Source: CAZEPJ01 sp964514105
GTDB lineage: Bacteria; Desulfobacterota; Desulfocorpusculales; Desulfocorpusculum
Length of the DNA: 37,155 nucleotides
Direction of reading: 5' to 3'
Assembly (NCBI GenBank): GCA_964514105.1
Contig: CAZEPJ010000045.1
Location: forward strand, 1 to 37,155
The notes below the pieces were generated by a model. It had not been told where the DNA came from, made no database searches, and saw only the letters and a list, made by a program, of their open reading frames with translations. The translations under genes were made by a program, and so were the position numbers. Position 1 is the first letter of the stretch. The number at the start of each line of letters is the position of its first letter. This document shows positions 15,784-23,381 of this stretch, in pieces.

Positions 15784-17212
15784 TCCCGCACCAGGGACCC
15801 CAAGCTCGCGGGGGGCGTCTCGGTCCCGTGCGGATCACGGGAGGCCCGTCCCCCGGGGGCGCGGAGGTCTGTGGGCCGCTGCCCGCTCCCTGCGGCTCAC
15901 CATGGCCCTGTTTTTCCTTCTGGCCGTCGCCTCCATCGTGGGGACCCTCGTCCCTCAGAACCTCTCCCCCGATCAGTACGCCGGGGCGTACGGGGCCATC
16001 GCCAGCCGCCTCTTCCAGGCAGCGGGCATCACGGACCTCTACCATGCCTGGTGGTTCGTCTCCTTGCTGGGGCTGTTGGTCCTGAACCTGACGGCTTGTT
16101 CGCTTCATCGGCTGCCCCCCACGTGGCGAGCGGTGCGTGCCCGCCAGCGCCCCCTCACGGATGGGCTCTGGTCCTCCCTGGCCGTCAGGCGGGCGTTGGA
16201 GGGCGACGGAACCCCCGAGGTGATCCTTGGCGAGATCCGGCGGGGGCTCAGGCGCCACGGGTGGTCCGTGAGGGAGGAGCGGGAGGGGGTAGACCTCCAC
16301 CTCATGGCCCAGCGGGGGCGATGCGGCCGCATGGGGGTCTTCGTGACCCACCTGGGGGTCATCTGGATCCTGCTGGGAGCCGCCATCGGCTTCCTATGGG
16401 GCTTCAAGGGGTTCGTCCAGATCCACGAGGGTCAGACCGTGGAGCAGGCCCAGGACCGCAAGGGCGGGGGGCTGCGCCCCTTGGGATTCGGGGTCCGCTG
16501 CGAGCGCTTTGAGATGACCAGCTACCCCGACGGCACGCCCAGGGAGTACCGCAGCGACCTCGCCTTCGTCCAGGGGGGCCGGGTGGTCCAACAGGGGGCC
16601 ATCCGCGTCAATCATCCCATGGATTTCGGGGGATTCACCTTCTACCAGTCCAGCTACGGCTCCTCCGCCCGGGTCACACTGGATGCGGCCGACGGCAGCG
16701 GGGCCCCCGGGCGCCGGTTGTCCCTGGAATTGGGAGAGATCGCCGGCCTGGACCCCCAGGGTCGGATCCTGGTGCGCCCCCTGCGCTTCGAACCCGATGC
16801 CCAGGGGCGGGGTCCGGCGGTCCTGGTGGCCGTCCTGGAGATCGGAGGGCGCCCTGCGGGGGGGTGGCTCCGCAAGGGAGATCGCTCGAACCCCGTGGCC
16901 GGCTGGACCGTGGGTTTCGTGGACGCGACCGAGAGCCGATGGACCGGGATTCAGGTCAAGAGAGACCCGGGCACCTGGGTGGTCTGGGTTGGCTTCATCC
17001 TGGTGATGGCGGGGTGCGCCGTGGCGTTCGGCCTCTCCCATCGCCGGCTGTGGATCCGAGCCCGACGGGTCGGTGGCAGGACCATCTGCCACGTGGCCGC
17101 ATCGACCCACCGGGGACGGCCGGTCCTCAACGCCGGGTTGGATGACCTGTGCCGTCAATGGGAGCGGATGGCCCGCCTGCGCCCGGCACAGGAGGGGGGT
17201 GTGGATGGATAG
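15776..17212 (+). CDS. resB: cytochrome c biogenesis protein ResB (Ccs1)
   Basis: Inner-membrane partner of CcsA in System II, which delivers haem to apocytochromes c on the outer face. The 478-residue protein has an Arg/Pro-rich N-terminus (1-35), then the typical opening helix SLRLTMALFFLLAVASIVG followed by GTLVPQ near 56-61, a second helix around 87-105, a third around 195-215, a large periplasmic domain with HPMDFGGFTFYQSSYG, and a final helix near 400-420. The ATG at 15776 lies within the end of the cyclase gene and has no clear ribosome binding site, so translation probably depends on coupling; a later start is possible. It overlaps ccsA by eight bases. Confidence 0.95.
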   Translation: MADPAPGTPSSRGASRSRADHGRPVPRGRGGLWAAARSLRLTMALFFLLAVASIVGTLVPQNLSPDQYAGAYGAIASRLFQAAGITDLYHAWWFVSLLGLLVLNLTACSLHRLPPTWRAVRARQRPLTDGLWSSLAVRRALEGDGTPEVILGEIRRGLRRHGWSVREEREGVDLHLMAQRGRCGRMGVFVTHLGVIWILLGAAIGFLWGFKGFVQIHEGQTVEQAQDRKGGGLRPLGFGVRCERFEMTSYPDGTPREYRSDLAFVQGGRVVQQGAIRVNHPMDFGGFTFYQSSYGSSARVTLDAADGSGAPGRRLSLELGEIAGLDPQGRILVRPLRFEPDAQGRGPAVLVAVLEIGGRPAGGWLRKGDRSNPVAGWTVGFVDATESRWTGIQVKRDPGTWVVWVGFILVMAGCAVAFGLSHRRLWIRARRVGGRTICHVAASTHRGRPVLNAGLDDLCRQWERMARLRPAQEGGVDG

Positions 17213-18029
17213 CGCGGCGCTCCTCAGCGGGGTCTCCCTGCTCTACCTCGCGGCATGGGCCGGTTACGTGGTGGCCGCCGTCAGCCGTTGGAGATGGGCC
17301 GGCCGGATAGCCGTGGGGACCCTGGCGACCGCCTGGCTGCTCAACGGCCTGGGCATTGGGCTTCGATGGGTCGAGTCGTATCGACTGGGGCACGGACGAA
17401 TCCCTTTGTCCAACCAGTATGAATCCATGGTCCTTTTCGCGTGGGCCATCGCCCTCATCTACCTGCTCATGGAGCTGCGGTATCGTACCCGATCCCTGGG
17501 GGCCTTTGTGGCGCCCCTGCCCTTTCTTTCCCTGGGGCTCGGCTCTCTGTTGTTCGATGCCCACATCCGACCGCTCGTCCCGGCCCTTCAGAGCAACTGG
17601 CTCACGGCCCACGTGATCACCTGCTTTCTCGGCTACGCCGCCTTCGCCGTCTCATTCGGCGTGAGCGTTCTGTACATGGTGGGGGAGGGCTTGGGCCGGG
17701 ACGGGGGCATGAGGCGGTTCCCCCCGGCGGAGGTCCTCGATGACGTGAACTACAAGGCCATCGCCGTGGGGTTTCCCTTTCTGTCCGTTGGGATCATCAC
17801 GGGGGCCGTGTGGGCCGATGTGGCGTGGGGGACGTACTGGAGCTGGGACCCCAAGGAGACCTGGTCCCTCATCACATGGTTCGTATACGCGGCCTTTCTC
17901 CACGCCCGCTTTGCCCGGAGGTGGTCGGGTCGAAGGACGGCGGTGCTGTCCATCGTGGGGTTCGTGGCGGTCATGTTCACCTACTTCGGGGTCAACTTCC
18001 TCCTCCAGGGACTCCACAGTTACGCCTGA
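17205..18029 (+). CDS. ccsA: cytochrome c biogenesis protein CcsA/ResC
   Basis: Haem-handling membrane subunit of System II cytochrome c assembly. The 274-residue protein has about eight hydrophobic segments and the tryptophan-rich haem-binding WWD-type signature WGTYWSWDPKETWSL, located between two transmembrane segments near residues 206-220. Additional marks are PLSNQYESM around 67-75 and TAHVITCFLGYAAF. The ATG at 17205 follows a GGAGGGGGG run and lies inside the resB 3' end. With resB it makes a complete System II pair, consistent with c-type cytochromes in this organism. The gene ends beside the remnant of a potassium channel on the other strand. Confidence 0.96.
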   Translation: MDSAALLSGVSLLYLAAWAGYVVAAVSRWRWAGRIAVGTLATAWLLNGLGIGLRWVESYRLGHGRIPLSNQYESMVLFAWAIALIYLLMELRYRTRSLGAFVAPLPFLSLGLGSLLFDAHIRPLVPALQSNWLTAHVITCFLGYAAFAVSFGVSVLYMVGEGLGRDGGMRRFPPAEVLDDVNYKAIAVGFPFLSVGIITGAVWADVAWGTYWSWDPKETWSLITWFVYAAFLHARFARRWSGRRTAVLSIVGFVAVMFTYFGVNFLLQGLHSYA

Positions 18030-18044
18030 GACCCTTGCCCGTTC

Positions 18045-18640
18045 CCCAGTCGCCGCGATCCGGGCCAAATCGCCCCGCTCGCCCAGGGCGACGAGTACGT
18101 CGCCGTCCACGAGGGTCTCCGCGGGGGCCGGATGGATCCGAAAGCCGCCCTCCTTTTTGACGAGATCCAGCGTGGGGTCGCAGCGGATTCATGCCGCGGG
18201 CCATGAGGGTGATTTGCACGTTGTCCGCATCAGTGGACGCGGCGGGGATGAGGGGGCGCGCCTCGTCGATCCCCGCCTCCCGAAGGACGTCCTCAGCGGT
18301 GGAGTCCCCCAGGATCCCCACGTATTCTTCCTGCTCGATCGTCTCCATGTGCCTCGGGTCCTTCTCCACCGACGCGGACGGCATCTGCGCCTGATACAGC
18401 TCCCGGCAGATGGACCGGCCGATGCGACCAAATCCGCCACGATGCAGTGCCCCCGAAGGGCCTTGATCCTTTCTCGCGACCTCCGACTCCCGAACCAGTC
18501 AAAGGCCCGCCCTTCCACCATGCCCTCGGTCAAGATGCCGGGGCAGTGGAACGTGACCCCAGCCCCGACAGGACCAGGAATGATGGTGAAGAGGCGGCTC
18601 TTCCCATGGATGAAGGGGTGGACGCACCCGCGGGATGCAG
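18045..18640 (-). pseudogene. decayed TrkA-domain (RCK) potassium channel remnant
   Basis: Three reading-frame segments on the minus strand, read in order, match a channel-linked TrkA protein. Segment one (about 18640-18440) has the post-pore linker GILTEGMVEGRAFDWF and ERIKALRGHCIVA. A one-base deletion near 18436-18438 shifts into segment two, GFGRIGRSICRELYQAQ, then GDSTAEDVLREAGIDEAR and STDADNVQITLMARGMNP (to about 18184), the TrkA-N Rossmann domain. A second shift with loss of the rest of that domain joins segment three, LDLVKKEGGFRIHPAPAETL then VDGDVLVALG, a TrkA-C end (about 18170-18050). No pore motif (TVGYG) is left upstream, where the DUF3426 gene begins. Sequencing error cannot explain the missing domains. 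Confidence 0.8.
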
Positions 18641-18668
18641 GCGACCAGGGCCTCGGGATGCGGACGCC

Positions 18669-19535
18669 TCACTGGGCTCCGGGGATCTGGGCCTCGACTA
18701 CCTCCGCCCCGAACGATTCCACGCCGTCGGGCACATCGAAGAAGATGACCGTGAACGGGATGGATGCCCCGGGGGCGATCAGCTTGTTGGCCCCATTGAG
18801 GCCGTCGCGATTCCTCATGCTGTTTTGCATCTCGGCCGTGGCCTTGGTCCGGAGGTCCTGGGCGGGGATGGCGTTTCCGCAGAAGGCCACCATCTGCTTG
18901 AGCTGCTTGTTGGACTTGTCCAGCAAGAGGCCCCGGACTTTGATGAAGGCCCTGGGTTTCTTGGACTGGTTGTGGACCACACCGTTGATGACGAAGATCC
19001 TGGATACCTGGGCGTTCTTCTCCCACTCGCCCTTGAGTTGATTCTGGTCGATGATCAGATTGGCGATGGGACTCTCGGGAGGGGTCGGGGAGAGAAAAGG
19101 GAGCTGCAGCACGCCGAGCTGGCCCAGGACGAACCCCGCCACGGCCAGCACCAGCAGGAGGCCCACCACGGCCAGGAGGGGCCGGGCGGCACTTCGCCTC
19201 TTTCGAGGGATGGGGACGGCGGCCTCGCGCTCCTCCTCGTAGGCCAACTCCTCGTGATGGGCGGCCAGATCGATCCGCACCGTGGGCTCGAAGGCCTCGT
19301 CGGAGAACTGGGCCCGGTCCGGGGGGGCCTGGTCCGCCCGCCCCGTCCCCGCATCGAAGCCCGCCTCCGGCTCCGGCTCCGGCGCGGGAGGGGGAGGGGG
19401 AGGCGGCGCAGCCTCGGGCCTCCGGATGAAGAAGACGCTCTGGCACTTGGAACAGCGCACCTTCCGACCCTGGGGCGGGACCTTCGAGTCGTCCAAACGG
19501 AACTTCGCCTGGCACTGCTCGCACTGAATGATCAT
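18669..19535 (-). CDS. MJ0042-type zinc-ribbon, DUF3426 membrane protein
   Basis: Membrane protein of unknown function. Residues 1-37 form an MJ0042-type zinc ribbon with C5, C8, C28 and C31 (CEQC...CSKC) in the cytoplasm. A Pro/Glu-rich linker (about 40-60, including a run of seven prolines) and an acidic region lead to a single transmembrane helix at about 119-141. The remaining 145 residues, containing VINGVVHNQSKKPRAFIKVR and CGNAI, are a DUF3426-type extracytoplasmic domain with an immunoglobulin-like fold pattern. Such proteins are common in Desulfobacterota and other Proteobacteria. Only a weak AAAGGGA precedes the ATG at 19535. It follows hpt by 45 bases and may share its promoter. 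Confidence 0.9.
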   Translation of the reverse strand: MIIQCEQCQAKFRLDDSKVPPQGRKVRCSKCQSVFFIRRPEAAPPPPPPPAPEPEPEAGFDAGTGRADQAPPDRAQFSDEAFEPTVRIDLAAHHEELAYEEEREAAVPIPRKRRSAARPLLAVVGLLLVLAVAGFVLGQLGVLQLPFLSPTPPESPIANLIIDQNQLKGEWEKNAQVSRIFVINGVVHNQSKKPRAFIKVRGLLLDKSNKQLKQMVAFCGNAIPAQDLRTKATAEMQNSMRNRDGLNGANKLIAPGASIPFTVIFFDVPDGVESFGAEVVEAQIPGAQ

Positions 19536-19580
19536 GTCCGTTCCCTTTCGCTTGGCCCCGGGGATGGGCTCATCCGCGGG

Positions 19581-20123
19581 TCAACAGGACACCTGTGCAC
19601 CCGTCTCCACGAGGCACAGGTCCGGGAGATGGCGGAATGCCTCCGCGCAGTCCAGGCCGTACCCCACCAGGAAGCCCCGGTCCACCACGAACCCGGCATA
19701 GTCCAGATCGACCTGAACCTGCCGCCTCTGGCGCTTGTCCACCAAGGCGCACAGTTTCACCGATCGGGCACCCCTGCGGTTCAGCTCCTCCAGGAGACAA
19801 CTGAGGGTCCGCCCGCTGTCGACGATGTCCTCCACCACGAGCAGATCCCGTCCCGCAACGGGCATCGCCACGTCCAGCAGCAGCAGGGGGGCTCCCGTGC
19901 TCTCCGTGGCGTCACCGTAGCTGGAGAGCCGGACGAAATCGACCTCCACGGGGATCGTCAGCTGGCGCACGAGGTCCGCCAGGAACACGAACGCGCCCTT
20001 CAGAACGCCGATCAGAATGGGTTTGCGGCCCTGGTAGTCCCGGGAGACGCGTTGGGCGAGCCCCTGGACCCTGGCCGCGATCTCCTCCCTGGTATGCAGC
20101 ACGTGAAGGACCGATGCGTCCAT
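19581..20123 (-). CDS. hpt: hypoxanthine phosphoribosyltransferase
   Basis: Salvages hypoxanthine (and usually guanine) by transfer to PRPP, giving IMP or GMP in the cytoplasm. The 180-residue protein has LKGAFVFLADL (41-51), VDFVRLSSYG (61-70), the PRPP-binding loop VVEDIVDSGRT at 96-106, K130 of the purine site, and FVVDRGFLVGYGLD (145-158). The start is taken as the ATG at 20123, giving the normal N-terminus. No ribosome binding site is visible, and a near-consensus promoter places the transcript start only about three bases upstream, so the messenger is predicted to be leaderless. A GTG at codon 8 is an alternative. Confidence 0.95.
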   Translation of the reverse strand: MDASVLHVLHTREEIAARVQGLAQRVSRDYQGRKPILIGVLKGAFVFLADLVRQLTIPVEVDFVRLSSYGDATESTGAPLLLLDVAMPVAGRDLLVVEDIVDSGRTLSCLLEELNRRGARSVKLCALVDKRQRRQVQVDLDYAGFVVDRGFLVGYGLDCAEAFRHLPDLCLVETGAQVSC

Positions 20124-20132
20124 AACGTCTGT

Positions 20133-20161
20133 CTTATAAGGAATGCTGGGACGTTTGTCAA
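20133..20161 (-). promoter_or_regulatory. strong sigma70-type promoter of hpt
   Basis: Reading the minus strand, the -35 box is TTGACA (20161-20156) and the -10 box TATAAG (20138-20133), with exactly 17 bases between. The last base of the -10 box is nine bases before the first base of the hpt ATG, so transcription should begin near 20126. Confidence 0.7.
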
Positions 20162-20286
20162 TCACAACCCGGGGGCAACGGGTGTCCATTCCGTTCCGGG
20201 TGCCCCATGGCCATTGGCCCCGCCGGGCTCCGGGACAGCGGGGTGCCACCCGCAACTGAATGCGTACCTGTGGCTCAAGCCCATTC

Positions 20287-20315
20287 TTGACTTGCCCCGG
20301 GCCCTTGGCTATATT
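20287..20315 (+). promoter_or_regulatory. sigma70-type promoter of the 20499 operon
   Basis: TTGACT (20287-20292) and TATATT (20310-20315) are separated by exactly 17 bases, one mismatch each from the consensus hexamers. Transcription would start near 20322 and could cover the run of six plus-strand genes to 26642. Confidence 0.65.
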
Positions 20316-20498
20316 GGCCCTCGTCCATCGACCGGGGGGCTCGCCGATCCCCCGAGTCGTCCCGTGCGACCAAGAAGGGGGGCTTCCCGCGAGGCCCGCC
20401 CGGGAAAGCGGGCCAGGGGCCCGGGAGGGGCTGTCCCACGCAGATCCTCACTTGGGGGGGCCGCGGGGTGGGGCATTGCGGGGAAGGATGGGATCGGG

Positions 20499-21341
20499 AT
20501 GATCGTGCGCTTCTGGGGGGTGCGGGGAAGCCTCGCCTCCCCGGGCCCAGGCACGCTCCACTTCGGTGGCAACACGAGCTGCGTGGAGGTGCGCTGCGGC
20601 AGGCAGGTACTGGTCCTGGACGGCGGCACGGGCCTGCGGCCCCTGGGCGACGCACTCAGACGGCAGGGCATCCGCCGGGTCAGCCTTCTGTTTTCCCACG
20701 TCCACTGGGACCATATCCAGGGGTTTCCCTTCTTCGTGCCCGCGTTCGATCCGGCGGTCTCCGTGGTCCTCATGGGCGGGAATGCCCTGCCCCAGAGCCT
20801 CCAGGAAGTGATGAGCCGGCAGATGCGCCCCCCCAATTTCCCCGTCCGCCTGGAGGAGCTGGGGGCTCGCCTGACGTACCGCGAGCTGCAACCGGGCAGG
20901 ACCGTGCGGCGGGGGGCAGTCGCCGTCGATGTCATCCGTCTGCGGCACACGGACCCCAGCTACGGGTACCGGATCCGCTGCGGGGGGCGGACCCTGGTGT
21001 ATGCCACCGACACGGAACATCCCGCCCGGGGCATCGACCGGAAGCTGGCGGATTTTTGCCAGGGGGTGGACCTCCTGATCTATGACGCCCAGTTCACCCC
21101 CGAGGAGTATGAGGGAAAGAGCGACGGGAGGTCCCGCCGGGGGTGGGGGCACAGCACGGCCCAAGCGGGGGCGAGGCTCGCCCTGGCCGCCGATGTGGGC
21201 TGCCTGGTGCTCTTTCACCATGACCCGTCCCACGACGACGACATGATTCGCCGCATCGAGGGAAGCGCGCAGGCCATTTTCCCAAGGACCCGTGCGGCCT
21301 TCGAGGGGCTGGCGCTGGACCTGGAGGGAGATCCGCCTTGA
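20499..21341 (+). CDS. metallo-beta-lactamase-fold hydrolase
   Basis: Probable cytoplasmic phosphodiesterase-like or other hydrolase of the metallo-beta-lactamase superfamily; substrate unknown. The 280-residue protein begins with MIVRFWGVRGSLASPGPGT and FGGNTSCVEVR, typical of a subgroup distantly related to PhnP and RNase Z. Metal ligands: HVHWDH at residues 67-72, H near RLRHTDPSYGYR, D in YATDTEHP, and the terminal H in VLFHHDPSHDDD. The ATG at 20499 has AAGGA about ten bases upstream and gives the usual family N-terminus. The stop overlaps the TTG start of the next gene. First gene of a probable operon with the 132-residue membrane protein and comM. Confidence 0.9.
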   Translation: MIVRFWGVRGSLASPGPGTLHFGGNTSCVEVRCGRQVLVLDGGTGLRPLGDALRRQGIRRVSLLFSHVHWDHIQGFPFFVPAFDPAVSVVLMGGNALPQSLQEVMSRQMRPPNFPVRLEELGARLTYRELQPGRTVRRGAVAVDVIRLRHTDPSYGYRIRCGGRTLVYATDTEHPARGIDRKLADFCQGVDLLIYDAQFTPEEYEGKSDGRSRRGWGHSTAQAGARLALAADVGCLVLFHHDPSHDDDMIRRIEGSAQAIFPRTRAAFEGLALDLEGDPP

Positions 21342-21736
21342 CCCCCTGGTCCGATCCCCTCATCGTGGGTGCGGGGCTCCTCGCGCTCATCTTTCTGATC
21401 CGGGGGATCCAGGCCCTGGCCCTCGACGTCAGACGGCGCAGGGAGGGCCGGCTCCTGGACCAGAAGGACGTTCGCATCCTCATGGCCGATTACCGCGCCC
21501 GGTTCGGCCCCCGGGAAATCCCCGCGCGCCTGGCTGCGGACCTGGAGGACGCAAGGGTGAGGCTCGACGGGCTGGCGGCCCGCTGGAAGGACTGCCAGCG
21601 CAGGACGGAGGAGGCGGTCAATCGGACCGAGGCGCGGATGATGGCCGACGAGGAGCGCAGGGCGTATCAGGCCTTTTTGGCCGAGGCCCGGCGGATGAAG
21701 CTCCTCAAACGGGCCGAGGAGAGGCTCAGGGCCTGA
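21338..21736 (+). CDS. hypothetical single-pass membrane protein with coiled coil
   Basis: I do not recognise a family. The 132-residue product has one N-terminal hydrophobic segment (about residues 7-25, PLIVGAGLLALIFLIRGIQ), immediately followed by an Arg-rich cytoplasmic stretch and then a long helical, highly charged region (about 55-132) with coiled-coil character and many Arg, Glu and Ala residues. The start is TTG 21338: GGAGGGAG lies eight bases upstream, and the codon overlaps the previous stop as TTGA, as seen for yajC. The close coupling to the metallo-beta-lactamase-fold gene suggests a linked role, perhaps as a membrane tether, which is inference. Confidence 0.7.
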   Translation: MTPWSDPLIVGAGLLALIFLIRGIQALALDVRRRREGRLLDQKDVRILMADYRARFGPREIPARLAADLEDARVRLDGLAARWKDCQRRTEEAVNRTEARMMADEERRAYQAFLAEARRMKLLKRAEERLRA

Positions 21737-21787
21737 ACGACCGCGGAAGCGGCGTGTCTCTCGGAACGGCCCGGCGGGAGGGCATGG

Positions 21788-23365
21788 ATGGAGGGCCCCG
21801 GCCTTTTCGATCTGCAACCCGCGGCGGAATGCCGCATGCTCGCCAATGTGCTGAGCAGCGCCTTTGTCGGCATCGACGGCTATGTGGTCGAAGTGGAAGT
21901 GGACATCGCCCGGGGCCTGCCCGCATTCGCCACGGTGGGCCTGCCCGAGGCCGCGGTCAAGGAATCCAAGGATCGGGTCAAGGCCGCCATCAAGAACGCG
22001 GGATACCGGTTTCCCGGGGACCGAATCACGGTGAATCTGGCCCCGGCGGACGTCAAGAAGGAGGGATCCAGCTTCGACCTCCCCATCGCCGTGGGGATCC
22101 TGGCCGCCCAGGGCCTGGTGGCGACTGCCCGGCTTGGGGAGTACCTGGTCCTGGGCGAACTGTCCTTGGACAGCCGGGTGAAGCCCATCCGGGGGGCCCT
22201 GCCCATGGCCCTCACGGCCAGGTCCCGGGGACTCAGGGGGCTCATCCTCCCCAGGGAGAACGCAACGGAGGCGGCGGTGGTCCGGGGCGTGGAGGTCCTG
22301 GGCGTGCGGCATCTCGAGGAGGTGGTGGCATTCCTCAACGGCGAGAAGGCCATTGGCCCCGAGGAGGTGGACCTGGACGCCCTGTTCCGCCAAGGCGCGG
22401 CCTACGAGGTGGACTTCCGGGACGTCAAGGGACAGCAGCACGTCAAGCGGGCCCTGGAGATCGCGGCGGCCGGAGGGCACAACCTCATCATGGTGGGTCC
22501 ACCGGGATCGGGCAAGACCATGCTGGCCCGAAGGCTCCCCACCATCCTCCCCGGGATGACATTCGAGGAGGCCATCGAGACCACCAAGATCTACAGCGTC
22601 TCGGGCCTCCTGCCGGAGCAGCGCGCCCTGATCGCCACAAGGCCCTTTCGGGCGCCCCATCACACCATATCGGACGCGGGCCTCATCGGGGGCGGCCATG
22701 TCCCCAAGCCAGGCGAGGTGAGCCTGGCCACCCACGGGGTACTGTTCCTGGACGAGTTCCCGGAGTTCCGGAAGAACGTCCTGGAGGTGTTGCGCCAGCC
22801 CATGGAGGACGGCCAGGTGACCATCTCCCGGGCGGCCTCATCCCTGACCTATCCGGCCCGGTTCATGCTCGTGGCCGCCATGAACCCTTGCCCGTGCGGG
22901 TACTACGGGGATCCCAAGCGTCCGTGCAGTTGCACGCTGCCGGCCTTGCTGCGATATCGGAGCAGGGTCTCGGGGCCGTTGCTGGACCGCATCGACCTGC
23001 ACGTGGAGGTGCCGGCGCTGGGGTACCAGGAGCTGGTCGGAGACGATGCGGCAGAGGGATCCGAGGAGATCCGGATCCGGGTGGATGCGGCGCGTGCGCG
23101 GCAGCGGGCGCGCTTCGCCAAACTGCAGATCCACTGCAACGCCCAGATGTCCAGCCGCCACATCCGGAGATTCTGCGCGCTGGACGAGGCCTCGCGCAAG
23201 CTCATGGAGATGGCCGTGGACCGGTTGGGCATGAGCGCCCGGGGGTACAGCCGCATCCTGAAGATCGCACGCACCATCGCCGACATGGACGGCGTCGCCG
23301 ACCTGCGCGCCCACCACATCTCCGAAGCCATCCAGTACCGCTCCCTGGATCGGCAGGCCTTGTGA
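21788..23365 (+). CDS. comM: ComM/YifB family Mg-chelatase-like AAA ATPase
   Basis: ComM of Vibrio cholerae is a hexameric helicase that promotes branch migration during integration of transforming DNA; the family is widespread even outside competent species. Visible features: an N-terminal Lon-protease-like domain from MLANVLSSAFVGIDG to about residue 190, Walker A GPPGSGKT at 237-244, Walker B VLFLDEFPEF, and the cysteine cluster CPCGYYGDPKRPCSC of the family. The C-terminal Mg-chelatase domain includes GMSARGYSRILKIARTIADM. ATG 21788 (525 residues) has GGGAGGG upstream; ATG 21836 (509 residues) matches the common family start but has a weaker site. iadA follows 16 bases on. Confidence 0.95.
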   Translation: MEGPGLFDLQPAAECRMLANVLSSAFVGIDGYVVEVEVDIARGLPAFATVGLPEAAVKESKDRVKAAIKNAGYRFPGDRITVNLAPADVKKEGSSFDLPIAVGILAAQGLVATARLGEYLVLGELSLDSRVKPIRGALPMALTARSRGLRGLILPRENATEAAVVRGVEVLGVRHLEEVVAFLNGEKAIGPEEVDLDALFRQGAAYEVDFRDVKGQQHVKRALEIAAAGGHNLIMVGPPGSGKTMLARRLPTILPGMTFEEAIETTKIYSVSGLLPEQRALIATRPFRAPHHTISDAGLIGGGHVPKPGEVSLATHGVLFLDEFPEFRKNVLEVLRQPMEDGQVTISRAASSLTYPARFMLVAAMNPCPCGYYGDPKRPCSCTLPALLRYRSRVSGPLLDRIDLHVEVPALGYQELVGDDAAEGSEEIRIRVDAARARQRARFAKLQIHCNAQMSSRHIRRFCALDEASRKLMEMAVDRLGMSARGYSRILKIARTIADMDGVADLRAHHISEAIQYRSLDRQAL

Positions 23366-23381
23366 CCTGAGGAGGCGCCCC

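Larger units (their letters stand above)
20124..20498. other. divergent intergenic region with two promoters
   Basis: These 375 bases between hpt and the metallo-beta-lactamase-fold gene hold a promoter for each direction (20133-20161 minus, 20287-20315 plus). The rest, especially the roughly 180-nt leader from 20316, is very GC-rich with runs such as GCCCGCCCGGG that could fold, but I see no riboswitch, small open reading frame with a ribosome binding site, or terminator. Confidence 0.5.

Noticed and set aside
18447..20498. Long plus-strand frame ahead of the metallo-beta-lactamase-fold gene
   Set aside because: It is antisense to DUF3426 and hpt and passes through a promoter region; only 20499-21341 is a real gene.
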